NCBI GenBank assembly: GCA_964036045.1
Contig: OZ038382.1
Location: 150,548,961 to 150,612,960 of the forward strand
From: Eutreptiella sp. 'Long Island Sound 2002'
Taxonomy: Eukaryota; Euglenozoa; Euglenophyceae; Eutreptiales; Eutreptiaceae
Length of the DNA: 64,000 nt
Direction of reading: 5' to 3'
Position 1 is the first letter of the stretch; the number at the start of each line of letters is the position of its first letter. The notes under the pieces are model-generated. The model was not told the DNA's origin. It ran no database searches and was given only the letters and a program-made list of their open reading frames with translations. The position numbers and the translations under genes were made by a program. Shown here one piece after another: positions 35,612 to 44,399 of the stretch.

Positions 35612-36718
35612 TCATACAAAGTCATCAATGTCTGAGGCCTTGGCTGCCTCCAGTCCCAAAAGCCCTTGCTCCAGGGCGTTCATGGACATGCAATGGTGCA
35701 TGTGGCGGAGGGACATACTTGGCCTCACCAAAGACCAACCCTTAAAACAATTGTTGAGCCTCCTCTTGTAAGGCCCATGCCGATACTCCGTTGGGATGGA
35801 GGAAAACTGAAAAATGTTCCTCCATTTCTCGGCAAAAAAGGTGGAATGTGCCAAGCACCAATGGATCCACCTGGTGGGGGACCAACCTGAGTCTCCCCAC
35901 GCTTTTGAAAATTTTGTGGTCAACGCACGGTGGCGTTCCACTTGGGTTAGAGTGTACAACTCCCTCACCCTCCAAAGCTCATACAAACCCTCAATGCATT
36001 TCACCATGACATGCACAACAACCCATAACATAGGTCCCCCAGGGGTCCTCACTGTGGGGACATGCTCTTTGAGGCAATCCACAAATTGCCTTTGGAAGGG
36101 GGGGGAGGTTAGGAAAACTTTGGTGCTTGTTAGATCGAAATCTTTTTCTGTGGCCCTCGAGGCCGAAGGGAGGCGTTCCCTCAGAGGGATGCCTGAGGTC
36201 TCATCCTTGAGGGCTTGTTTGAAGGCCTGCAAAGCTACAAGAGCTTGGGCCTTACCAGGGGTACCAGGGGGGAGGGCCTGAAGGGTGGTCTCAATGCGCT
36301 TTGCAATGCCGTTTAGGATGCGGCATGCTGTATGTTGGTAGTCCCCCGGCCGCCTATCAGGGGTCACACTTCTCAAGAATGCCCCCCATCTTGAGGTGGA
36401 CTCCACCCCCCTTTGCTCAACAATCCCATTGGGGTCTTTGCAAAACCAACACTTAGACCCAGCCCCCCCCATTGCTTGCATCCCCTTCCCATCCCCTGTC
36501 AAAATGACAGTGCAAGTCAAAAATTGGTTTTGAAAGAGGACAACGTCCTCTTCCACATTGGTGCCACACACAACGTTCGGGTCACCCAATAGAACTCGCA
36601 CCAGCCGCTGAACCGCCTTCAAACGCCGCCGCCGGGCCTTGGGGCACTGCAGATCGGTGTACCGCCGGAGGTTAGCTGTGTTGAGAGCCCGCAGGGCCTC
36701 ATTGACAGCACTATCCAT
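35612..36718 (-). CDS. Transposase-like protein of copy A
   Basis: 368 codons from an ATG (MDSAVNEALRAL) to TGA; the open frame runs 21 codons further upstream through possible acceptors (TTGCTTCAG, GTGTCCAG), so it may be the last exon of a longer gene. Visible features: LTGDGKGMQAMGG followed by a zinc-knuckle-like CWFC, a long helical middle, MLWVVVHVMVKCIEGLYEL, and near the C-terminus IHWCLAHSTFFAEKW then FSSIPTEYRHGPYKRR. An Asp-CxxC-His-Glu order of this sort is seen in several RNase H-fold (DDE) transposases, and the gene sits in a TIR element. I infer a transposase; the catalytic triad is not proven and the first Asp may lie in an upstream exon. Confidence 0.6.
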   Translation of the reverse strand: MDSAVNEALRALNTANLRRYTDLQCPKARRRRLKAVQRLVRVLLGDPNVVCGTNVEEDVVLFQNQFLTCTVILTGDGKGMQAMGGAGSKCWFCKDPNGIVEQRGVESTSRWGAFLRSVTPDRRPGDYQHTACRILNGIAKRIETTLQALPPGTPGKAQALVALQAFKQALKDETSGIPLRERLPSASRATEKDFDLTSTKVFLTSPPFQRQFVDCLKEHVPTVRTPGGPMLWVVVHVMVKCIEGLYELWRVRELYTLTQVERHRALTTKFSKAWGDSGWSPTRWIHWCLAHSTFFAEKWRNIFQFSSIPTEYRHGPYKRRLNNCFKGWSLVRPSMSLRHMHHCMSMNALEQGLLGLEAAKASDIDDFV

Positions 36719-36779
36719 GAAGAATAAGAGGACCTGGACACGAAATGAGGGAGGGTTCTGAAGCAAGGGCCCAAAAAAC

Positions 36780-36985
36780 ACACGCGATAACCCACGCGAT
36801 AACCCCCGCGATAACTAGGTTATCGCGCGATAACCCACGCGATAACCCCCCGCGATAACTAGTTAGAGCGCGATAACCCCCCGCGATAACTAGTTAGAGC
36901 ACCCAGTTAGAGCGCGATAACCCCCGCGATAACTAGTTAGAGCAGGGGTTAGTGCGCACTAACTGGTGGGGTTAGAGCAAGCGTT
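36780..36985. repeat. CGCGATAAC/CTAGTTAGAGC array between copy A coding blocks
   Basis: About eight CGCGATAAC units, one GGTTATCGCGCGATAACC palindrome and several CTAGTTAGAGC units, directly upstream of the transposase-like frame. Probably intronic. Confidence 0.85.
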
Positions 36986-37209
36986 GGGCACCCTAAAACC
37001 TTCACAAACGTTGATTTTGCACCCAGGAAACCTTGGAGATGTCAACAATGTGCAGGCACGGGGTATATGGCGCCACAGTCACAAATTCAAATCAGTCAAA
37101 TGGACATGTTCCGGGCTAGTTGCCCCTCCTCAGAGTACACAATGACAAACCATGGTGGGCATCCCACCAAAGCAGAAAATAGTGAACAATAATCGAATCA
37201 CAAATTACA

Positions 37210-37845
37210 CTAGCTGGAGGGGTTAGAGGGAGCATTGGGCACCCTAAAACCCATGGACAGCAGCTGTTGCCGCCACACAGGCGTGCAGTGCAGAACCCCC
37301 CCCGCACTATAAAAAATCACGCTCCATCGCTCGCCCTCCCATGGCAATGGAGCGTGTAGTGCCCTGGTGTTGAACAACACCGGGGCTTGGGGGGTGGCGG
37401 TGCATGCCCAACCCTCCACCGCCCTACCCTTGCACACACGGGTGTGCCGCTTTTTTTCCCTCAAGGAGGGATTCAGCAGGCCACCACTCTCCACCCAAAA
37501 CTCACCCCCCGTGAAAGACCCCACACACGCAATAAGCGCCATGGGCGCCCCATCCCGCAAATGGGAGTGGAGGCCCATGGTGTCCGTCCCTTGGGGGCGA
37601 ACAATTTGGATGCTACACCATGTGAACCATGGTGGAGCATTGGAGGTGCAATACCCATTGAGGTCTGCAACCAAGGGGGTGAGGGCAGGCCTCAGGGTAG
37701 CAGCGGCCATGTGGGTCGCCCTAAAATTAGAGGGGTTGGGGTTTCCACTTCCCACGAGGCCGAAGTGGCACATGTCCACTTGGGCCGCATATCGCTCCTC
37801 CCCACGAAAAATGCCCTTGGGCAACCCCTTGAGCAAATCCACTAG
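37210..37845 (-). CDS. Second oxygenase-like domain of copy A (behind a TGA)
   Basis: In the same frame as the coiled-coil exon and separated from it only by one TGA (37846-37848). About 210 residues: an N-terminal conserved block (GEERYAAQVDMCHFG), then HSHLRDGAPMALIACVGSFTGGEFWV, and FNTRALHAPLPWEGERWSVIF near the C-terminus. The pattern H..D - 'GsFtGGElwv' - 'H...pw.GeR.s.vff' is that of a double-stranded beta-helix 2OG-Fe(II) oxygenase family found in protists and viruses, related in fold to the TET/JBP enzymes. The H/D spacing is slightly unusual (HLRD). The 3' exon border is uncertain: a GGTTTTAGGG donor-like site at 37250 or the stop at 37210. Confidence 0.6.
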   Translation of the reverse strand, partial: LVDLLKGLPKGIFRGEERYAAQVDMCHFGLVGSGNPNPSNFRATHMAAATLRPALTPLVADLNGYCTSNAPPWFTWCSIQIVRPQGTDTMGLHSHLRDGAPMALIACVGSFTGGEFWVESGGLLNPSLREKKRHTRVCKGRAVEGWACTATPQAPVLFNTRALHAPLPWEGERWSVIFYSAGGVLHCTPVWRQQLLSMGFRVPNAPSNPSS

Positions 37846-39054
37846 TCATTGGCTCCCACTCCTACTCCCGCTACCCTGACTCTGCAACCCTTGCGGCGCC
37901 AGCCCCTGCTGGGCCTGCTGCAGCCCGAAGGAGGCACAGAGGGTGGAGGTGAGGCTGCGCACCTGCGCCTCAGCCACCCCCAAGCGTTGCCCAAGGTCAT
38001 CCCCCCTCCTCCGCTGCCCCTCCACCTCCACCCTAAGCTGGGCCGCCTCCACCTCCGCCTTCCGCCTCCCCTCCTGGGCCTCCCTCAGTGCCTCCCTCAT
38101 CGCCTCCACCTCCTCTCCCCTCTTGGCGGCCAGGTTGAGGGCCTGGTCCAGGGCACGCTGGGTGTTGCCCTGGGCCTTTTCGGCCTTCGCCAAGGCCGAC
38201 TTGTGGTCGGCCGACCGACCCTTGGCCAGTGCGGCCTCGACCCCCGTGGCGGCCGCCTGCCCCACCAAAACCTGGCAAGCGTCCGTCACGTGGGTGGCCA
38301 CACTGGCCCCCAAGGCCTCCACGTCCAGGGCCTCATGGGGGGGCTGGGCCGCCGCCACCTTTGCCACCTTCGATGGCTTGGGGGAGGGCTTGGGGGCGGG
38401 GCTTTGGCCCTTACCCCTAAGGGGGGGGGGGGCATCCGGCTCAACCACCACCACGTCTGGTCCCCGCTTCGTCTGGCCTTTTCCCGGCCTTCCCCCCTTG
38501 GGTGCATACTGCCGAACCCAATCGGCAGTGGCGTCCACCACAGAAGGGGGGGGGTCATACCCACCAACCTGGTGAATGTCCCCCCCCCTGTGCAGCTTCT
38601 GCCACACTTCCCTCCCCGTATACTCCCCCTCCCACAAAAAACACACCCTCAAAAGGAAATAAGATTTCCTTTGGGGGGGGTCGCTCATCCCAAACAAACA
38701 CAAAAAAGCCGCAACCGTTTCCCCCTCTGCGGCATTCGGCCACTGGGCCGTTTCCCCCCCAACCCACACAAAGGAGGGGAGGGTGAGGTTGGTCTTCCTC
38801 TCCACCCCCCCCTCCTTCTCGGTGATGGTGACCTGCCGGTACCATCCCGTCCCCCCCATCCTGCAGGCCTCATCCCCAGGCTCCCCCCACCGCCACGACG
38901 CCCCCTCCGGCAGCCTCTTCTCCCCCTCCAGCTCCAACCGGGCCGCCACCTGCTTGGCGGGCCGTGCCCCTGCTGCTTCTGCTGCTCCGCCTGCTGCCTC
39001 GGCTGCCTGGGCGTCGTCCTTGACGAAGATACGGGGCAGCTGCAAGATGGTAGC
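37846..39054 (-). CDS. Coiled-coil exon of copy A
   Basis: 403 codons including the TGA, after acceptor GTTTTTTTCAG (39055 upward). Residues 1-150 form an unrecognised basic/aromatic domain (ATILQLPRIFVKD; WYRQVTITEKEGG; TLPSFVWVGGET). Then comes a Pro/Lys-rich linker (PAPKPSPKPSK), then about 120 residues of Ala/Glu/Lys heptad-like coiled coil (SALAKAEKAQGNTQRALDQA). Phase 0 to exon 1 (HQ then ATILQ). Ends SGSRSGSQ-TGA in the context CAA TGA CTA G. Because this exon is joined by a spliced intron to the upstream oxygenase exon, the two probably form one protein. Confidence 0.7.
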   Translation of the reverse strand, partial: ATILQLPRIFVKDDAQAAEAAGGAAEAAGARPAKQVAARLELEGEKRLPEGASWRWGEPGDEACRMGGTGWYRQVTITEKEGGVERKTNLTLPSFVWVGGETAQWPNAAEGETVAAFLCLFGMSDPPQRKSYFLLRVCFLWEGEYTGREVWQKLHRGGDIHQVGGYDPPPSVVDATADWVRQYAPKGGRPGKGQTKRGPDVVVVEPDAPPPLRGKGQSPAPKPSPKPSKVAKVAAAQPPHEALDVEALGASVATHVTDACQVLVGQAAATGVEAALAKGRSADHKSALAKAEKAQGNTQRALDQALNLAAKRGEEVEAMREALREAQEGRRKAEVEAAQLRVEVEGQRRRGDDLGQRLGVAEAQVRSLTSTLCASFGLQQAQQGLAPQGLQSQGSGSRSGSQ

Positions 39055-39296
39055 CTGAAAAAAACAAAAGAAACAAAAAAAAAACACGCGATAACCCGCG
39101 CGATAACCCCCGCGATAACTAGGTTATCGCGCGATAACCCCCGCGATAACCCCCCGCGATATCCCCGCGATAACTAGTTAGTACGCGATAACCTAGCGCG
39201 ATAACTAGTTAGAGCACCTAGTTAGAACGCGATAACCTAGCGCGATAACTAGTTAGAGCAGGGGTTAGAGCAGGGTGTTGTGGGAAGTTTTCACAC
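39055..39296 (-). other. Copy A intron 1 with CGCGATAAC array
   Basis: 242 nt: donor CACCAG then GTGTGAAAA, acceptor TTTTGTTTTTTTCAG. Splicing joins the exons in phase 0. The same borders are conserved in copy C. The interior has about ten CGCGATAAC units and a GGTTATCGCGCGATAACC palindrome. Confidence 0.75.
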
Positions 39297-41418
39297 CTGG
39301 TGACATGGACACATGCCTTGGCCCTCCTTCTTGGCGTCGTCCAGCACCAGGCCCAGCCTCCGCAGCCACACGAAGTCCGTGACGGCCGCATACTCCCCCA
39401 CCTGCCGCCACTCCACCACCTGGGCCACCCCCTCCACCTCAGGGGCCACCCTTGCCACTCCCCCATACAACCCCCTCCTCACCACCAAAATGGTGCCCGC
39501 CGGCACCTTAATCCCAACATGCCCTTGCAGGGTGGGCCAGGGCAGCGCCTCCACATGGCACACCTTGGCCAAGGGGCACTGATCGGGGTGGCCTGCCACC
39601 GCCCCCGCCTCCTCATTAGTGAGGGGGGCAATCACCTCCCTCCCAATCCCCCACCCCGACAACAAAAAATGCCCTGTGGTTGTTCCCACCGGGAGCAAGC
39701 ATTGAGCAGATTGCTCAATGCTGACCCCATTGGGGTCCACCACCACCTCCTCCTCCTCCCCCCCCACCCCCTCCTCCCCCTCCTGGCATGGCACACAAAG
39801 GCCATCTTTGTGGGCGGTGCACAAAATCAGCCGATTGCATCCGTAGCAATTGGCTACCACCTTCCCCCTACACCTAACCGCCCCATCACACTGGACTGTC
39901 CTGGCCACCCGGCCACCAGGTGCCCCCAGCTGGGGCTTTTTAATGGACTGCGTCACGTGCAGGTTGGGGAATCGAAGATCCCCCCCTTGGGTAAGCTCAA
40001 TGGCAAAAAATGCCATGAGGCGGGGGTCCCTTACCCCCATGGGGGAGGCCTTGGGAATCCCCGACCCCCTGTGGACATCAAGGGCATTAAAAAAAAAAGG
40101 CAGTGCCCCTCTTGAATGGCACAGCCCTCTCCACCCAAGGGTCAGGGAACCCCGAACTGCTGGAGGGCACAAAAAGAAAATGTGACCCATCCTCCTCCTC
40201 ATGATTATGGGTTAGCATAATAAGGCAATTGACAATCAATGTGCCTTCAGGAATGGTGTAGGGGGGGGCGTCGCGATGGAGGTGCTGGGGGGTGTGGTCA
40301 TAGCTCGAAATTTCGGCCATGTCAAGGATGGTGCAGCTCCATCCGACCCCCCCCACCACAGTCTTCTTCGCGGTCTCAAGCACACGATCTGCCACCCTTT
40401 TGAGGACTGGCAGATCATGGAGCTTGTGGGGGTTGTGCTTGTGGTGGTTGGCACCCCCATAGTTGCCATACAATGTGCGGCGGGTCCCAGAATCTTGGGG
40501 CCTGCCGACAATGGGGGGGTTCTCATTGAAAATGGGTGCCTTCTCTGAGAGAGGCACCCTATCCAAATCATCCAAAAGACTTTGCAGCTGAATGTCACTC
40601 AAAAAATCGTGTTCCAGGAGGTGGTTGACCACCAGCTTTCCCCCCACTGTGAGCACAAGGTCATTGGGGTCCCTATTAAAGGCCCCCAAGGGCTCGGCAG
40701 CAACCACCTCCTCCGCCTCCCCAATAAGGGGGGGTGTTGCCCCAAATGGAAAAAGAATCACCCCCTGCCCCGAAACAATGTTGGGAGTGGTGACCCCATA
40801 CCACTTACGCTCCCACTCCCTTGTGGGGCAAAGGGAGTGCATGAGGAGCTTGTTTTCGGGGTCGTCAGTGCAGACCCGGCGGGTGTTGTGGGTGAGGGGT
40901 TGGGGGAACCAACCATCCGACTTCCCCTTACCCTTACCCGGTCGGATCCTTACCTTCTGGACACTAATCATGAGGGGGTTGTGGGGCTTCTCCTTCCTCC
41001 CCCCAGCCCCCACCCCCCCCGCATCCTCCTCCTCCTCCTCCACTTCCTCCTCCTCCTCCTCGTGACCCACATAGAGGGTCGTCTTCGTCCCCGCACCCTT
41101 CTCGGCATGAGCGGTGATGGACTCCACAACCGCGTCCACATCCTCCGGATGAAGCTGGATCAAAAATCCAGCAACCCCTGGATTTACCTCTAGCAACTCG
41201 AAGATGTAGTTGCTGAGAACCAGGGGGTCTCGCTTGTCCGCCATGAAGGGGGACTTATGGACAAGGAGTCCAAAGTCCACACCATGTTCAAAGCGGGTCG
41301 CCACAGGGCGCCTCACATTGGCATCACCCATCGTAAACCCCTCAGGACCGCCAAGGCGACGGACCCCAAGGAGCTTTTGATGGTGCTCGCACCAAGCGTG
41401 GGCAGCAGCAAGGGCCAT
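39297..41418 (-). CDS. First oxygenase-like protein of copy A, exon 1 (one frameshift)
   Basis: ATG at 41418 (MALAAAHAWCEHHQKLLG), conserved in copies B and C. About 700 residues. Order: conserved N-terminal block; Glu-rich acidic linker (about residues 120-140); DGWFPQPLTHNTRRVC block; predicted 2OG-Fe(II) core with LHRDAPPYTI (His-x-Asp), FLFVPSSSS, FFFNALDVHRGSG (distal His) and downstream Arg residues that could bind 2OG; a Cys-rich knuckle (CYGC ... CVPC); and a C-terminal domain ending LDDAKKEGQGMCPCHQ. A 10-A run near 40089-40098 shifts the frame inside the core; copy C has 9 and stays open. The oxygenase call rests on motif pattern; nucleic-acid substrate is inference. Confidence 0.65.
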
Positions 41419-41469
41419 TATCAAAGAATACGAAGGCTTTGAGAGCTACAGCGAAAAGGGAAAACATAA

Positions 41470-41630
41470 AATGAAGTGCGATAACCCACGCGATAACCCA
41501 CGCGACAACTAGGTTATCGCGCGACAACCCCCGCGATAACCCCCGCGATAACTAGGTTATCGCGCGATAACCCACGCGATAACTAGTGCTCTAACCCCGT
41601 TCTAACCCCGCGATAACTAGTTAGAGCACA
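41470..41630. repeat. CGCGATAAC array, leader of copy A
   Basis: Array between the right terminal repeat and the ATG at 41418. TTTCGCTGTAG just upstream of the ATG could be the acceptor of a 5'UTR intron; copies B and C have similar TTCGCxTTAG. Confidence 0.8.
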
Positions 41631-41777
41631 CAAAGATCAAATCGCAAAAAGTGCAAAACAGGCAATATCGAGCAAACGAAACATGGAAAGCACATTGTTG
41701 CATCATAGTGCACCCATGTAACATGTGAAATTCCGGGTTCCAACCATATTAACAACACCCAAAATTGGGGGGGTTCC

Positions 41778-41805
41778 GCACCACGCCCTAGAACGCTGCA
41801 TCCCA
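41778..41805 (-). repeat. Terminal inverted repeat, right, copy A
   Basis: 28 bp, perfect inverse of 35232-35259. Related right ends: 30732-30759 (copy C) and 32076-32103 (copy B), each with two differences. Confidence 0.95.
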
Positions 41806-44385
41806 TTGTGTGCCTGGACATCAGCACAATCGGGGTGGGAGGGGCTGCACCAAGATTAGCAGGGTCAGCTGACTCACTGTCACAAGGTTCACTGGTACAC
41901 AGAGCATCTGTCTGGGGCATAGAACCATATCCAGCAAGGTCAGCGGGCTCACCATCAGAGAGATCCACTTTCTGGGGCATAGAACAGCCGCCCCATGGTG
42001 CAGGCGTCACAATTTCCCCCATGACCGCCTGCAGCGGATCAATCCTATTCTAGAAAATCCCTCGCATGCCCTCTATTCCGACGAGGCGTATTGGCAATGA
42101 CCACCTGTGTGCGGCCTCCTGCCGCCCCGTCCCACTGTGAGGTACACGCCAGAGCAATGATAGAATTACCTACAGTGAAAAAACCCACGGGCTTATCTAC
42201 AGGCACCCACAGGCCCGTGAAGCCCTGCTCACATACCTGGGTTTCATTCGTGAGATGCACCTGCGGGGAAAAAAGAACAGATCCGGCCATGTACATTGAC
42301 TGAGCGCAGTCAGTGGCCACAGTGTAGTCGGCATCTCGGGTTAATGTAAAAGAAACTAAATGTGCACCACAGGCAGGGCATGCAGCAGAGGCCTCTGCCT
42401 CCTCTTTCTCACTACATTCACACTGTAGCTCTCTCTGCACATCCTGCTCAAACACCTGTGTTGTCTAGCTATCCAGGGGCAGTATCAAACAAGCATGTGT
42501 ATTCCCTCCAAGCCGACCATATTTCAGCCAGTTGGGCAGACAAAAATTCTCCAATTGGGACACCACGTGCCCCTTGCCTGAGAATCATGCGGCCCAGCGA
42601 CAAAAGGGTATTACCGAATAAATTGAACTTCAGGAAACGTAGCACCTGCTGCTTATTTACAACAAAAAATGAGCGCGCTACACTTTTTCCAACACGGTCC
42701 AGACCTTTATCACCTGTTTTTGAAATTGAAAACCACACCTCTTTTTTTGGTTGTGTCCTATTTGACGCCTGCTTAGAGAAAGAGCCGTTTGCCAGAACAT
42801 GTCATCCATATCCATCTCGGATAGGGACATGTTGGAAGCCGACGCGCCCAGCCGTCGTGCGCTGAAAATCATGTCTCGGACACCCAGCATTCGGGAGAAG
42901 CCTAGGGTCTGCACAGTACCCATGGTCTCTTCCAAACCCTTCTGCAGGCACCTACTTATCACCCTGCAGTACAACTGGAGTGGGTGGTTTTTGTAGGACA
43001 CAATGGTACGGAACTTCAGAGCAGGGGTTTCGAATTCCTGGGACTTCCACTTCAGCAGATCAAAGAGGGTGGGGGCCGTCACAGAGACCGGTTTGCCTGA
43101 CTTGTCTGGTGGTTTCGGAGAATCACGTTCAATCCCCGCCTCCCCACCATTCGGTTCATCCAGCACTTCATCAACAGATTGGCGAGATCTTGAAGGGATC
43201 CAAGTTTCCCTAAGCCAGGATAACGTGTCATCCCGAGACGTAAAAGCCTTTCGACACAGACCCACCTCAACAACATCAGCAATTACCCCACCTTGTCGCG
43301 CGTTTTCAAGGATGTGATCCAATGTCATTGCTTGAGCAATCACCGGTGTGTCAGCCCAACCCCAAAGCTGGAATCTGTCACCAAAAAGCGTATCAGATAC
43401 GGCCCTTCGTTCCATGAGATTCTGGCACACGGCATACTGCTTATGTGTAAACTTGTCCCAGCACCCTCCACTCAGACGAAGTGTGCGCATATACAGGCAT
43501 GCTGCTTTTGCTGTGTCGTCAGTCATCCAAGGGGTTGCCTCTGCCTCCTTCTTTACCTGTGCCCACACTACCTTATAGACCTCATCACACACGGTCTGTA
43601 TGGCGGAGTGCTGCAGTAAACCCTCGGGGGCAAGGCGTGCTGACACAAGGTCAGCTTGGGGGACGGTCAGAGACTTTAATGAATTCGAAAGAGAGCAGAT
43701 ATTAGCCAACACAGTGTCATGGGAGGGGAGAAGTTCATTTCTAGCTTTAGTAGTAAAAATAGGGACTAATGTTTGTCCAAAAACCGCTTCCCATTGCTCA
43801 GGGTGCCTTATCACGAGGTGTCCTGTGGCATTTGACAGCGACGGTGCAGTCAACCTCCTTCCACATACCTTCACATGCGCAACGTAAGCCCATAACTCTA
43901 CGCAAGATAACTTCCTTAGCTTGGGAAACTTCCCAGTCCGGGGGTAGGCGATACCCTTTACCATACCCTGCCGCGGAATAAGAGGGAGGGGGGTCGCATA
44001 GCTGCTGCAGTAGCTCAGCAGTCCATCCTGTAGCTCGTGGAGGGGCTGAGTTCTTTGAGGCCATCCATGCCTTTGGGCCAGCCAGGGGTATGCAGGTCAG
44101 GGAGTGTTTAAGCCATGCTTTTAGTCCCTCCAGAATACTCATCCCGGTGACTGCTTGCCTACATAGCTTGGTGATTCGTGTACAAACCTCCTCCTCATGA
44201 GAGGGCAGTCGTATCACCCAGCGGCGTCCCAGGATCACACCCCATTCCTTCCGGACTCTACCACTCACTTGCCGAAACAATTTATTAAACAGTTCCGGAG
44301 CAACATGCTTGTCGCATATAGACAAAAGCAGGAGCAGGTCCTCAAGAGGAGCGTGTTCTGTCCCCCCTTGCACCGTCAGTAGCAC
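41806..44385 (-). pseudogene. Reverse transcriptase-like element, N-terminal and catalytic parts
   Basis: About 800 residues in several frames. 44385-43798 and 43964-42678 join after removal of one C near 43802 (PRDKAP then EQWEAVFG). The second frame carries FRTIVSYKNHPLQ, then SEMDMDDMFW (resembling RT motif A). It shifts at an A7 run near 42750 into 42738-42469, which has RFLKFNLFGNTLLSLG and GVPIGEFLSAQLAEIW (motif B, usually GVPxGGxxSAQ). After a TAG (42469-42471) and a further shift, 42455-42045 has CPAC and LTRDADYTV, then 42022-41806 has Ser/Asp/Pro-rich repeats. The frame continues at 35231 beyond copy A. I recognise this as a protist RT-like element family; the exact class is not assigned. 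Several frame changes make it a decayed copy. Confidence 0.6.
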
Positions 44386-44399
44386 TCGGTCCTTCAGTG

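Larger units (their letters stand above)
35232..41805 (-). mobile_element. TIR DNA transposon, copy A (6,574 bp, both ends)
   Basis: Perfect 28-bp terminal inverted repeats (35232-35259 and 41778-41805), starting TGGGATGCAGCG. Both ends are flanked by TT (35230-35231 and 41806-41807), a 2-bp target duplication. All coding potential is on the minus strand: an oxygenase-like exon (41418-39297), a coiled-coil exon plus second oxygenase-like domain (39054-37210) and a transposase-like exon (36718-35612). CpG-rich arrays fill the leader, introns and tail. The terminal sequence is not the CACTA, Harbinger, hAT or mariner consensus; superfamily is unassigned. Confidence 0.92.

Noticed and set aside
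37849-39177. Long plus-strand frame (442 codons) opposite the coiled-coil exon
   Set aside because: It is antisense to a frame conserved between copies A and C, is Pro/Leu/His/Arg-rich as expected for the reverse complement of Ala/Glu/Lys/Gly coding, and ignores the splice sites.
39300-40115. Plus-strand frame opposite oxygenase exon 1
   Set aside because: Mirror of the conserved minus-strand frame; no domain; the antisense frame is interrupted in copy C.
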